Numbered from the stretch's first letter, positions 24,850-36,055 are shown. The stretch is DNA of 64,000 nt from Macrotis lagotis (GCF_037893015.1 NC_133658.1:423322200-423386199), one strand, 5' to 3'. Notes: generated from the sequence alone by a model not told the origin. Translations and numbers: made by a program.

Positions 24850-25110
24850 TACAAGTGCTTAATAAGCACTTAAATAAATATTATCCCATTTGATCCTCAC
24901 CACAGTCTTGGAGGATAGGTCTATCATTATAATGATGATAATAATAATAATTATTATTATTATTATTACTATTCTCATAGTTGAGGAAAATGGTGGGGGG
25001 GTGGGGGGAGTTTAGTGATTTAGCCAAATACACAAAGGTAGTAAGTTGGATTTAAATTCAGGACTTCTTGAACTCCAGGTCCCTCTACCTTTGTATCACC
25101 TAGACATTAC
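24850..25110 (-). mobile_element. MIR with an expanded (ATA/ATT)n core
   Basis: TATTATCCCATTTGATCCTC, CACAGTCTTGGAGGATAGGT, an ATAATAATTATTATT expansion, then TTCAGGACTTCTTGAACTCC. Confidence 0.7.
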
Positions 25111-25264
25111 CTACAATATGTATTTTCTGTTCTATTATTTGTCATGTTATTTGCTCATGGTTCTGCATCCAGTGCATGTAAAATTTATGTTCTTGAATTC
25201 AGCTATCCCAGAATAATGTAGTATTTGGATCACATTGTATTATATTTTTCTATTATTAGCGGCA

Positions 25265-25430
25265 ACAAATATTCATTCATTTATTGAGTTATACAAGCAT
25301 TCTCAAGGAATATTTTAAGGGTCTATTACAAGTTAGACTGTTCCAACTACATGGGGGAAAATAATTATGGATAAGCTTTTCAGGAACTTATAGAAATAAT
25401 AAGACATGTACAAAAATAAGTTGACAAAAT
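25265..25430 (-). mobile_element. MIR/MAR-related element
   Basis: CATTCATTTATTGAGTTATA, AGCTTTTCAGGAACTTATAG and AAGACATGTACAAAAATAAG. Confidence 0.5.
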
Positions 25431-25538
25431 AAACTATGGGCATGAGAGATTAGATGATATGATATTAAAAGAGAGAGATATCACTGCTAGCTTTGTGAAA
25501 CAGGTATGTCAGCTTAGAGAGGCAGTATGGTACAGTGG

Positions 25539-25787
25539 GTGGCGCAGCAGATAGAGTGTCTGAGATAAGTTAAAAAGACTCATCTTGCAGAGTTCAACTC
25601 TGACCTCAGATATGTTTTACCTGGATAAATCACTTATCTCTCTTTTCCTTGGTTTCCTCATCTGTAAAATGAGTTGGAGAAGGAAATGGCAAACCACTCC
25701 AACACTTCTACCAAAAAAAAAAACTCCAAATGATATCACAAAGAGTCATACATAACTGAAATACCTGAACTACAATAAAAATAACAA
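25539..25787 (+). mobile_element. MAR1-like SINE with perfect 12-bp target-site duplication
   Basis: It opens GTGGCGCAGCAGATAGAG and continues CCTCATCTGTAAAATGAG, GGAAATGGCAAACCACTCC, AGAGTCATACATAACTG. ATGGTACAGTGG flanks it at 25527-25538 and 25788-25799. The outer sequence is itself the start of a MIR, so the SINE landed in a MIR. Confidence 0.9.
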
Positions 25788-26536
25788 ATGGTACAGTGGA
25801 AAGTTCCCCAAGTCCTGGCGATGTTCAGTATTTGTTAAAAGATTGAATGAATGAATGAATGAATGAGGCAGCTTCTTATAGATATGGTATAAAGGGTTAA
25901 TCTACAAAAATTGGCAGCCTTGAAACCTACTGAAATGTACCAAATCATTCTTCAATTGTTTTTTACGAATCTTGTGACTTAGAATCAGGGGCTACCAGTG
26001 AGTTGTGTGAAATCTCTATGGAGGATTTCCAGAAAGAAATAGATAAGAACTACAGGATAAGAAAGCTTGGAGGAGTTAAGATCTGTAGCTGTAGAGCAAA
26101 GACTGACACTGATGAGATTATGTATCCATTAAAATATCTAAATAAGTTAATTAGCAACACTCTTCATAGGGACTATGTCTAGGCAATGGGTAAGTGGATT
26201 GGATTTGGGTATTACTTTGGGGATGGAGGGTCAGGAGAAGGAATGAATTTTTCTAATGAAATTTATTTAGTATAACAAACACCGTGAGGCTTTCATTTTG
26301 TTCTCATCTTTTTCATCTTTTTTTCCCTTCTCCCTTCATTATCGCAAGGGAAAAATGCTGCCATAAAATTTCACTGTTTCTCTCTGAGTACTTCAGGATA
26401 CCATTTTCCTTTCTTTCCACTGGCCTTAATTGGGATTATAAATTATCTCCTTCTATTGTTTCTTGTTGGAATTATAAAGGCAACACTGGAAGAAAACACT
26501 GTCCCACCACCCAAATGCCTTCCCACCTTGTCTAAG

Positions 26537-26880
26537 AGCAGCTAGGTAGTGCAGTGTATAGAACCCTGGTCCTGGAGTCAGGGGGATGGGAGTTTGAATG
26601 TGGTCTCAGACACTTGCCACTTACTAGCTGTGACCTTGGGCAAGTCACTTAGTCCTGATTCCCTTGCATCCAGGGCCAGCTCCAGTCATCCTGATTCATA
26701 TTTGGCCACTGGATACAGATGACTCTGGAGGAAAAAGTGAGACTGGTGATTTAGCACAGCATCTCTTCAGTCAAATCAAATCCATGTGCTTGTCATGACA
26801 TCAGATGATGCCATGGTCTTCTTTGAGATCGAATGATAGACATCATCATCATTGACATCATCATCATAATCATCATCACC
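26537..26880 (+). mobile_element. Composite marsupial SINE (tRNA-type head plus unrelated body) with target-site duplication
   Basis: The head AGCAGCTAGGTAGTGCAG and a MIR-like CTTGGGCAAGTCACTTAGTC are followed by a distinct body (GGCCACTGGATACAGATGAC, CATGACATCAGATGATGCCA, TCTTTGAGATCGAATGATAG) and a CATCAT tail. Flanking 15-mers CCCACCTTGTCTAAG (26522-26536) and CCCACCTTGCCTATG (26881-26895) are a target-site duplication with two mismatches. Confidence 0.88.
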
Positions 26881-27159
26881 CCCACCTTGCCTATGTGACC
26901 CTTGACCATCCTTATAGAGAAATGAAAAGACTAGATTGGTAACATTATACTTACAATGACAAAGTAGACCAAGTGACTCATCTAGGAAATAAATCTTTCT
27001 GTGTATACTGGATAAGGACTTTTAAATTTTATTCCTTGGAAAAGCCTTGATCTTTTCCAAATAGTCACACACCTTAGAGGTATACAAGAAGTAGTAATTC
27101 TGAAGTCTGATATTTAAATCTGTTCCTATAATAGAGAGCAGATGTGGCTGCCCAACTTG

Positions 27160-27335
27160 AGTAGTATAATGGAACAAGAACTGGATTGGCAGTCAGGGAA
27201 CTCAGACTTAAAGTCTGGCTGATTGTACTACCTGTGTGAACTTGGACTAGTCACTTAATATCTCTGAGGCTCAGTATCCTCACCTGTAAGAAGGCATTTG
27301 GCCAACTGATCTTCAAAGCCCTCAATTCCAGTCCC
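27160..27335 (+). mobile_element. MIR
   Basis: GTATAATGGAACAAGAACTG, CTGTGTGAACTTGGACTAGT and CTCAGTATCCTCACCTGTAA. Confidence 0.65.
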
Positions 27336-27504
27336 CATCTTCATGGGAATCCCAAGGCAGCCACGATTACTTCATAGATATTGAGTTTTTGAGGGCTGGA
27401 ATTCAGGATCCTGGTCATCCCACAAAAGTAATGTGCTAAGCCACTTCCAAAAAGAGCAATGAAGGGGTTCAAATATAAATTTGAACTAATATTAAAATAA
27501 TGGG

Positions 27505-27745
27505 GGTTATTGAGCAGTTAAGGTGGAGAGTGCTGGGGGAGTCATGAAGACCTAAATTGAAATTCATTTACTAGCTATGTGATCCTGGGCAAGTCACTTT
27601 ACCCGCTTGCCTCAATTTCCTCATCTGTAAAATGAGATGGAGAAAGAAACAGCAAACCACTCTAGTATCTTTGCCAAGAAAACCACAAAAGGGATCACAA
27701 AGAATCAGACATGACTGAAAAATGACCAAATGACAGCTAATAGGG
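27505..27745 (+). mobile_element. MAR1-like SINE
   Basis: GTGATCCTGGGCAAGTCACT, CCTCATCTGTAAAATGAGAT, GCAAACCACTCTAGTATCTT and AGAATCAGACATGACTGAAA follow the shared order. Confidence 0.8.
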
Positions 27746-27779
27746 AATATATTGAATAGATATTCTGTTGAAGAAAGGA

Positions 27780-28020
27780 AAACACCCTCAATTTAAGAAT
27801 TGGAAGAACTTGATTTATTCTCTTAACAGCTTTGTGATTGAGAGCAACTTTACCCTTCTAAGCCTCAGTTTCTTCATCTGTAAAATGAGGAGGTTTAATT
27901 AGTTGTTCTCTGAGATCTTTGGAAGAACTAATCTATTATTCCATTGACTATAAAATCTGGATAATAATACTTATGATACTTACCCCATGATATTTTTCAA
28001 GAAAAACACTTTAAACTTTA
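27780..28020 (+). mobile_element. MIR
   Basis: CTAAGCCTCAGTTTCTTCAT, CTGTAAAATGAGGAGGTTTA and GATAATAATACTTATGATAC. Confidence 0.65.
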
Positions 28021-28274
28021 AATTACTATAGAATCATAAACTAGAAAGTACAGAAATCCAGCCCTAACCAGCCGTCCCCTCTGAAATTTCTATCCTTAAG
28101 AATGGAGGTCTGTGATCTCAGAAAAGCTGACAGGATAAGACCTCTTGTCTCCATTTCCACCTGGACTCTTCTACCTTGTCTGCAATGATTATACATCACT
28201 ACCTGGCACCTGGGAAACCATTTCCTACTGTCTGGAAATGAAACATGTGATTGTTTCATAGAAATGCCACTTAT

Positions 28275-28485
28275 TCTTCCTTATGGTGCAATGGAACAAG
28301 GGCCCTATTTGGAGTCAAAATACCTGGCTGGAATCTCATCTCAGCTATTTATTGTTATCTTTAAGATCTTGGCCAAGTAATTTTTGATCTCTGTTCCTCA
28401 GTTTCCTCACCTGTAAAATAAAGGTATTATATAGCTATATGCCCTAAGGTCATTCCCAGCTCTACATCTTATGATCTAAGGAACA
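28275..28485 (+). mobile_element. MIR
   Basis: GTGCAATGGAACAAGGGCCC, CAGTTTCCTCACCTGTAAAA and TCATTCCCAGCTCTACATCT. Confidence 0.65.
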
Positions 28486-28844
28486 TTAAAAAAAAACAGG
28501 TCTTTGTCTCAACAACCTTACAAATAAGAGTGAATGGAGTGTAAATGCAAATTTAAATGTTGGTAGCTTTACACAGCTTTTCAACTTCAATAGATTAAAA
28601 TTGAGCTAAGACTTTTAGGATTCCCTATATTAGTTCTTATATTTTTCTGAGCCATGTATGAGAAATTCAACTAAATGATGGTTTTGTGCTGTGCAGACAG
28701 AGACCCACATATGTAGCTAAGGACATACTAAGGTTGAAATAAGCCTTCCAAATGTCACTGTTCTCCAACAAACAAAAAAGCTACATCCTTTTAATTCTAT
28801 TATTCACATAGTGAAGCCAATAGAGTTAAAAATCCATGACTCTG

Positions 28845-28925
28845 TTTGACCTTGGACAAATCACTTAGTCCCACTGCCTTGCAAAAAAACCAAAAAAATA
28901 AATAAACAAACTAACAAAAAATTTC
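28845..28925 (+). mobile_element. 3' fragment of a short tRNA-type SINE
   Basis: TTTGACCTTGGACAAATCAC, TTAGTCCCACTGCCTTGCAA and an A-rich tail match the end of the SINE at 41076-41208. Confidence 0.6.
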
Positions 28926-29195
28926 CCTGACTCCACATTGCAGGAAAAGATTTATTCAAGATAAAACATTGTGGGACCAAACCATACATGCATGAAAGAG
29001 AATGGCTATGGTGAGGAAATTGTAGGCAGGAGTAGGTACAATCTTTAAAAGCACAAACTGAAATCCTTTTGCCCATAAAAAAACAACTGAAAAATGCAGA
29101 ACCATTTGCTGCAGAACTGGAGATGCTAGCCCCCAGATCATGGAAGGTCAGAGCAAGAAGGCGCCTTAGAACCATAGAACATAGAATGCCAAATT

Positions 29196-29632
29196 GGAAG
29201 AACCTGGAAAGATATTTAAAGCCCTACTTAAACACTGATCCTCTGATGCTGAGTATAGGGAGCAGAACAAAGAGAACAAGGTACACATTAACAACATTGT
29301 GAGAAATCAACCTTGATGGAAGCAACTCCTCTCAGTAGACCAGAGAACTAGGACAACCATATTAGACCAGTTATTGACAATATTATCCCCATCCAGAGGA
29401 AGAATAACAAAACAAAACAAAAACAAAAACAAAAACAAAAAAATACAACCCTTCAGAATTGGATGAACACTTTATAAAAATTATCTCATATATCTCTTTC
29501 CCTTAATCCTAATTCCTCACACCAAAAATGACTAAGCTGTAAACATATTTAACAAAACTATGTTTATTCATTGCTAACCTGACTGTTCACTGCTAAGGGG
29601 AGGGGGGTGAAAAGGGAGGATGGAAGGAAATT
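29196..29632 (+). mobile_element. L1 3' UTR fragment (first part, split by a SINE)
   Basis: CTCTGATGCTGAGTATAGG..GCAGAACAAAGAGAACAAGGTACAC and AACCTTGATGGAAG match the order of the L1 3' UTR at 17470-17560. The fragment continues to a purine-rich GGGGAGGGGGGTGAAAAGGG segment before the SINE at 29633. Confidence 0.65.
29406..29443 (+). repeat. (AAAAAC)n simple repeat
   Basis: Tandem AACAAA-type units inside the L1 3' UTR fragment. Confidence 0.8.
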
Positions 29633-29786
29633 CTTTTTTAGGTTTTTTTTTCAAGGCAATGGGGTTAAGTGACTTGCCCAAGGCCACACAACTAGGTAAT
29701 TATTAAGCGTCTGAGGCCTGACTTGAACTCAGGTACTCCTGATTCCAAGGCTGGTGCTCTATCCATTGCACCACCTAGCCACCCCA
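29633..29786 (-). mobile_element. Short tRNA-type marsupial SINE inside an L1 3' UTR
   Basis: The layout is as in the SINE at 13969: a T-run, CAAGGCAATGGGGTTAAG, GCCCAAGGCCACACAACTAGG, and the end CACCTAGCCACCCC. The flanks (AAATTCTTTTTTAG and AAAATTTTTTAACTT) may be a diverged target-site duplication. Confidence 0.88.
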
Positions 29787-29789
29787 AAA

Positions 29790-29845
29790 TTTTTTAACTT
29801 AAAAATATACATGTGAATATGGATTAAAAAAATTAAAAACCCATT
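29790..29845 (+). mobile_element. L1 3' tail (second part, after the SINE)
   Basis: AAATTTTTTAACTTAAAAATATACATG followed by A-rich sequence looks like the terminal L1 segment, displaced by the SINE at 29633-29786. Confidence 0.5.
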
Positions 29846-29959
29846 GATCTTGGTTATAATATTCCTGACCAGTTATCTAATCTTGAACTTGAAGTAAAAG
29901 AAATTTACCATTATTTAATGAAGCAGACAATTCCATTCCAGATAGCTCTATACATTAGA

Positions 29960-30165
29960 GACAATGTTGTTGTTGTTCAGATGTTTCAACTGTGTCCGAT
30001 GTTTTATGACTCCATTTGGGGTTTTCTTGGCAAAGAAACTGGAGTGGTTTGCCATTTCCTTCTCCAGTTTATTTTACAGATGAGGAAACTGAGGCTAAAC
30101 GACTTGCTCAGTAAGTGTCTGAGGCCACATTTGAACTCATATCTTCCTAAGTCCAGGTGGGAAGG
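29960..30165 (-). mobile_element. MAR1-like SINE
   Basis: The plus strand reads TTGTTGTTGTTCAGATG, CATTTGGGGTTTTCTTGGCA, GTGGTTTGCCATTTCCTTCT and CAGATGAGGAAACTGAGGCT. The head is truncated. Confidence 0.8.
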
Positions 30166-30715
30166 GAGTTAGAGGGGATGCTATAAACTCACTGCCACAT
30201 AATTACCCCATTAGGAGCAATACTGTATCTTAAGCCAAGAAATGTTTTCAGTAAAAGTGTTCCAAGTTTGAACCCAGTAAGACAATGCATCTATACAAAT
30301 AAAGCCTTACTCTCTACATTGCATAGCATGAAAGGCAATATAAGAAATGACCCCAAGCAAAAAATGACCACATTAGTCACTTCAGAATTCAATTTAAAGT
30401 AAAAACCCTCCTTCCTCTGCTCCACTTCCTTTGGGTTGGTATAAGAGGACGAGCTGATTGCCTTGACATGCTGGTGATGGCCCATGAAAGGAGACAATAT
30501 ATGTAATATTGGAAAGTCTTAACTAAGTTTATCAAAGATAAATAAAATAAATCAAAGATAAATAAATAGATCAAAGATAAATTAAAATAAATCAAAAGAT
30601 AAACAGCAAGATTCTTCCTGCAGGTGCCAACAGCATTTTGCCTTATTTTATACTTTTGCCTGCTAATTTCTCTTTCCCATGGGATGATATCTGTGGCAGT
30701 GCCCACTGAAGAAAT

Positions 30716-30767
30716 TCAATGAAATTGAAAATTACATAGGTTTAACTACGTATTTTAATCACCCTAA
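30716..30767 (+). repeat. 52-bp direct repeat, copy 1, with IRF-like site
   Basis: The unit starts TCAATGAAATTGAAA and ends TTTTAATCACCCTAA. It matches 31931-31982 at 50 of 52 positions without gaps. GAAATTGAAA (30721-30730) fits the IRF half-composite GAAANNGAAA. Confidence 0.95.
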
Positions 30768-31930
30768 CAGGGTCCTTTGCTCTTTTTCCTTGAATGCCGA
30801 TGGACAACGAGTTCCAGGTTATCTGTTATACCTTTGCAGGTCTTAGCTTGTAACCCACATCAAAAAAGAGTCTCATGGAAGGAAGAGCTCCACAGAGAGA
30901 GGTATCAAAGTCAGGCTGCTGGCCAAATATGCCCTCCCAACTCTCAGATGAACCAGATTAAAATGTAATTCAGAAATATTTAACAAGACGGAAAAAAATC
31001 CAATGCAACATAGATAATGGCAATTTGTGGTTTTCTAAATCAATATGCTACTCACAGAGATCCATTTCTGTTGGAAGTTCCCCATTGTCTAAGCCATTGG
31101 TGTAGGCAGGTCCCAAACCTCACATTGATAAAGTCATGGATTATTGAAATATTAGCTTCAACACAGCAGTGATCCTAGGCTTTCAAAGGCTAGGCCAGTG
31201 AAATTCAAGTTTTAGCAGATCCTGCCACTCTGGAAAGGCTTTCTGGCCAGGCCAGGCAATGGACAATGCCTGTCATTCAAGGATAAGTCTAGCTAAGTAT
31301 GGAGAGGCACCACCAACAGATAGGCAACCAGGTGATAAAGGTTTCTGGGTTGGGCTTTTTTTTTTTTGCCACAGTAACTCATGTACTAGAATGGTTGCAA
31401 CCTCCATCAGTTGGTATCTGACACATAATAGGCTCTAATTAATTGATAAGGGTTCTCAGAGAAATACAATAATCAATTTTCTTTTGAAGCATCTGAAGGA
31501 GTATACTTAGAGAGAACCACACTTCATGTCAAATGAGATTCAATGAGATCTTTAAGTGCTTCCCACAGTTCGTGATATATAATAGGAACTATATAAATCC
31601 TGCAATTTCCACTCCTTTTCCTTTCTTCTCCTTCACATGGTCTATAGAAACTAGTAAAGTAAATTTTTAGGTTGTAAGTTTCTCCATTTTGTTTTAGGGT
31701 TATACAAAGTAAAAAATGCATCTATGAGATGCATGAACTCTATGGCCTCTGAGGTCCCCTCCATCTCTACAATTCTGTCCTTCCTTCTCTACTGGCATTC
31801 CTCTACATATTTCTTTTGGTCTGGCCTAAACAATTTGAAAGCTTAATCCTCCTGGATTTATTCTCAAATGATTATAATGTTTATAATCACATAATATTTT
31901 CTATCTATATGAGGGAAATGTAGGTCTTTC

Positions 31931-31982
31931 TCAATGAAATTGAAAGTTACATAGGTTTAACTATGTATTTTAATCACCCTAA
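31931..31982 (+). repeat. 52-bp direct repeat, copy 2, with IRF-like site
   Basis: It is identical to copy 1 except A to G and C to T at two positions, offset by exactly 1215 bases. GAAATTGAAA is kept at 31936-31945. A 10-base G run begins four bases after the unit. Confidence 0.95.
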
Positions 31983-33296
31983 GGTGGGGGGGGGGACACT
32001 TTCTATTTGTAGACTCTTGTCTTTCCAACAGAAGGGGAAATTGTTTTCCAGTTTTTATTGCTGAACCTAGAACCCAAGTGGAAGATATTAAACTCTGCTG
32101 CAAATCCTTGAGTCAGGTTATTTAAACTGAAGTTAGATTGATTGTGAGAAATTCAGATGATGGGTGAGTTGTCTGAAATTTTAAAAAACAGACTAAAAAT
32201 AAGTCATAGGCAGTAATTGCATGAGTTTCAGTCAGTCAGAGATGACTGCTTTTATCTTAATTTCATTTAACTGAGGTGGTTAAAGGGACTGGGGGTGGGG
32301 GTGGGATGAAAGGAGGTAGTATTTCTGACATCATCAGAGGACATTTCAGGGTTGTTGTTTTTTTTTTAAAGGCTTTGCTGTCTCTCCCAAGCCTAGCACT
32401 GCCTAAGGCTTATCCTTCTAAGAAAAGGAGACCAGAGTGTGATTGGCAGACTTTACCCAGGAATAATATTTTCTGTTTTTGTAAGACTCAAGGAGTGCTT
32501 TGGCCCCATGGCTTCTGTTAGTTCTGAGTTTGCCCATCCCATGTTAGGTTGTTAAAAGGTTTTCTCCTACTGATGGAGATGGGTTGTTTTGGGGGTTTTT
32601 TCTTTTTTTCTTTTAGTATTCCAGACCACAAAGCAACTGAAGATTTCAGATCTACAGCATATTGTGTGGTTAAGACATAAAAGACTAAGAGCACCTGTGC
32701 TTTTAAGAAACCACTGGGCAGAGTTTGAGCCAAGGTCTGATGGCAAAAAAAAAGGGGGGGGGGGAGAGGGGAATTTCCTTTCTTTGGGACACTAGCTTAA
32801 AAATTCACTGCAAAAATACTGAAAGTACAAAAAGAGGTGGTGTTTTCCTTAATGTGGCTCCAATTCCCTGTGATTACTTCTTAAATTCCAACTCTTCCTT
32901 CTCCACCCTATCATTAAAAAAGGACCTTGCAAATTAGACTATTTACTCAGAGAGCACAATTTATGCAAACTGAATAGTTTGGAAAAAAGAATAATCTGTA
33001 TCTCATTCCTATGTCTCATAACCTGTAACAAAACATCTTTTTGATCTGGTACTTTCTTTTTTTAATCTGCAAAGCATCATTGAGAAGATTCCTTCTTTCT
33101 AGATGTCATTCAACTCCCACAAATAATGAATACATCATAAAAAAGAAGCAAGGAGAAGGATCTACAGCCCTAAGCCTGGGTGTAGGAAAGTTTTCTTTTT
33201 TTGTTAATTTGTACTTCCTGATGCCACTCTTTATATTATTCAGAAAAGGGAAAGGTATTTTGGGTCCACAAAGTGATGGGACAGAACATTTCTAGC

Positions 33297-33371
33297 TAGA
33301 TGGTTAGAGATGAACTGGGTCTTCTTGACTCCAAGCCCAGTGTTCAATCCACTGTGTCACCTAGCTGCCCT
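33297..33371 (-). mobile_element. Fragment of a short tRNA-type SINE
   Basis: Only the head part remains: GGGTCTTCTTGACTCCAAGC, CCAGTGTTCAATCCACTGTG, TCACCTAGCTGCCC. It lies just beyond the proposed BCL11B 3' end. Confidence 0.65.
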
Positions 33372-33479
33372 CCCAACTTTTGTCTATCCACTATTAGGCC
33401 CATTGAAGGCTTCTTTGTAGCTATAAAAATATATTGGATTCAGAAAGATGGAATATATAAATATCTTGTCTCTATGTTA

Positions 33480-33690
33480 AAGGAAGTACTGAAATATATA
33501 GTTGAAGAACTTCAGAATGGAAACAGTCTTTAGAGATGATCCGGTCCAAATAGTTCTGAAATGAATGAGAATGAGGTACGGGGAAATGATTTGTCCAAGG
33601 TCATAGAAATCATTAATAGCAGAGTGAGATATGGAATTCAAGTCTGTAAGTCCAGGGCACTTTCCCAGACCTTGTTGCTTTCTAGAGGCC
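33480..33690 (-). mobile_element. MIR
   Basis: TCTTTAGAGATGATCCGGTC, GATTTGTCCAAGGTCATAGA and AGTCCAGGGCACTTTCCCAG. It is the nearest repeat past the proposed BCL11B poly(A) site. Confidence 0.6.
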
Positions 33691-33903
33691 AATCCAATTT
33701 CATGTTATGACTTCTCTAGATTAAATTGGTAGGCTTTCTGTATCATTATTTAAGCCTCACTCCTCCCACCCCCATATTAATTTAATGAGTCAGTGGGGAA
33801 AATGGTAGAAAAACTCAAATGATTATCCGAAGTTGGCCAGTTTGCTAATCATTCTTGAAAAGACATAGGAAAGACAAGGTTTGGAGATCAAGTAAATGTC
33901 CAA

Positions 33904-33909
33904 TTTATT
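33904..33909 (-). terminator. BCL11B: Polyadenylation signal AATAAA, probable distal site of BCL11B
   Basis: The plus strand reads TTTATT, so the mRNA reads AATAAA within TTATAAAAATAAATTGG. About 15-25 bases downstream is a CA dinucleotide (cleavage near 33880), followed by a T/GT-rich stretch (TTGTCTTTCCTATGTCTTTT) typical of a downstream element. The sequence just 5' of it in the mRNA is unique and transposon-free. Confidence 0.7.
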
Positions 33910-34627
33910 TTTATAACTTGAAACTGGAACAAACTGTTTCGAACGAGCGTACAAATGAGATGGCAGACACATGCTGAACTCAACATTGTGACGTTAAGGG
34001 AGAAAAGAGGCCAAAAATCTCGTACAGAGAATAAAAGGAACAATAAATATTTCACTAAGCCATATTGAAACGACCTCCTGTCATCTCAACATTTTATCCA
34101 TAATAAAAAAAAAGTGCTCGTTTTTTAAACAGAGCACAAATACCAAGCAATAATAAATAGTTCCAAACTTGTAGTAAAAGACAAAACTTCCAAGTAAACA
34201 ACAAAAGCTCATACAATAAGTAATAGAAAAAGGTAATAAAAATATTTTGCCTTGCCGGTACAAATGCAAACAACTGAAACCAATGTTACTTTGCTTTGCA
34301 GTTCTGAAATACAAAGAGCACCATAGACATGAGTTTGCCTGTGAGAAACAAAACCTTGGACAGTCTTTCACTCAGGACTGGGATGAAATACTAATTTCTT
34401 TTCTTTTCTGTTTTTTTTAAACCTTTCTCTTAAGTTAATTCAGTCTCCTCTCCCCCTCCCTCCCCCAAAAGACCCTCAGACAGGAAGTGGCAAATTCCAA
34501 GTTAGGAAGATGTCCCCCAAAATGACCATGTGAGCTTCAGCATCATCTTCAGAGATCCAGCAGCAAGGACGAGGGAGCTTGCTTGATGTTGGCCATGTCC
34601 CATTGTGCTTGGCCACTGGCTTTTTTT

Positions 34628-34637
34628 TTTATTTATT
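34628..34637 (-). terminator. BCL11B: Possible internal polyadenylation signals (overlapping AATAAATAAA)
   Basis: Two overlapping AATAAA hexamers in mRNA sense sit in an A-rich stretch about 4.3 kb after the stop codon. They could give a slightly shorter 3' UTR. The low-complexity context lowers confidence. Confidence 0.35.
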
Positions 34638-35209
34638 TTTTTGAGAAGGAAAAGAAATTCCAATTTTTGCTGCAGGCAGTAGGAAACACAATCCTTGTGC
34701 TTTCAGATGACTTATTCTTGGCTTTAGGGTGACTTCTCTTAGGCCACTGAACAACTGCTGGTGAGAGCTATCTCAATTATGGGACAGCCGTAAGGTTGGC
34801 TTGGGTTCCAAGGCAACTTAACGGTATATCCAAATGAAATGTTAAGTTTCTGGGTTTCAAGGGTTCAGCCAGATAGGAAGCCTAAAAGTTGCATCAGTTT
34901 TTTTGTTTGTTTGTTTGTTAAATTTTCAAACAAGGTCAAGCTAAGTGGCTTGGGGAGTGGCATGTCAATCAGACACTCCAGACACCCATCAAAAGAGAAA
35001 GGTTATCTGTATTTGGTGAGGAATTACCCACAAAGATGCTAGGTTTTTAACTTCCTTTTCCTGAAATCATAGTTTCCTGAAATTGGCATCTTAAAAACTG
35101 TTACCCCCTCCCCGGGAAGAAACAAAACAAAACAAACAAACAAAAAGAAAATATCACTGTATCTTCTTAAAAGCTACTTGGGGTGGAGGTGGGAGTGGGG
35201 GTGGGGCAG

Positions 35210-35212
<3 letters not shown>

Positions 35213-35249
<37 letters not shown>

Positions 35250-35266
35250 CAGTCAGACAGACAGAA
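35213..35266 (+). repeat. (GA)n then (GACA)n simple repeat in the BCL11B 3' UTR
   Basis: GAGAGA units change to GACAGACA/GTCAGACA. In mRNA sense this is a pyrimidine-rich TC/TGTC tract. Confidence 0.9.
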
Positions 35267-36049
35267 AAAGTGGAAGGAAGCAGGAGGGAGGAGAGAGATA
35301 TCAAAAGGCACCAAATTTCATCCCAGTCCCTCAAACATTCAGAAATTGATGGAATGTACAATTAGGAGAGAACAGCGGCAAAGCGGATCATAAACAGACT
35401 GGCAAGACCTGTACAAGGAAAAGGCCCTGTTCTGACAGAAAAGGGAATTGGGCCCAAACCATTTGTATCCAAAAGTTTAATTTGCAATCATCTCAATAGG
35501 AGACCATTTCCCCTGTGTCTAGCAGAAACCACGGCTCTCTTTGGAAAGGGTAAAGGTCATTTAAAAATTGTTCTTCTTGAGGGTGGGAGAGATGGTGATC
35601 GGTCGGTGATGATAGGGAAGGAAGTTCTCTCTTTCTCCACATCTTAGACTTTGCAGAGAAAGGGGGATGGTGTCAGGGACACTTTATGGAATGTTACTTA
35701 CTTGAACATCTTTACAAAAACTGATTTTTCCACTCAACATGAAAGGGGAATTACCATCCAGTCTGATGTGGCCAGACCCGGGGAAGCCTTGATGCAAGGT
35801 CCAGGGTGCTCTGAGTGAGAAGCCCCATGGGAACAGTACTTTTTGTAGGCCAACTCTGATAAAAATATAGACAACAAAAGTGATTTGTGAACAAAAGCAT
35901 TTAACAATGTCACTTTGTTTCTTTTACTCAAAGGTTGTCAAACAACCCTTTCTCTTTTACAATAGGTCTTAACATACAAATTTTTTTTTTGCAATATTTT
36001 ATCCTGCCAAATTAAAAAATATATTATGGCAGCCTGTTTGTCTTTCTTT

Positions 36050-36055
36050 TTTATT
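36050..36055 (-). terminator. BCL11B: Possible proximal polyadenylation signal AATAAA
   Basis: An AATAAA in mRNA sense lies about 2.85 kb after the stop codon. If used, it would remove the distal 2.1 kb of the 3' UTR. No transcript evidence is available. Confidence 0.3.

Larger units (their letters stand above)
30170..33290. other. Repeat-poor stretch just downstream of the BCL11B 3' end
   Basis: I see no MIR, L2, L1 or SINE signature across about 3.1 kb. It holds the 52-bp direct repeat pair, short G runs (31986-31995, 32754-32764) and otherwise unique sequence. It might be regulatory, or an extension of the transcript past the proposed poly(A) site. Confidence 0.45.
1..33879. other. Intergenic region downstream of BCL11B
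   Basis: No open reading frame here shows a recognisable cellular protein domain or exon structure. The only protein-like reading frames belong to L1 remnants. In other mammals BCL11B is followed by a large gene desert rich in enhancers (established knowledge), which fits this gene-free layout. Confidence 0.7.
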
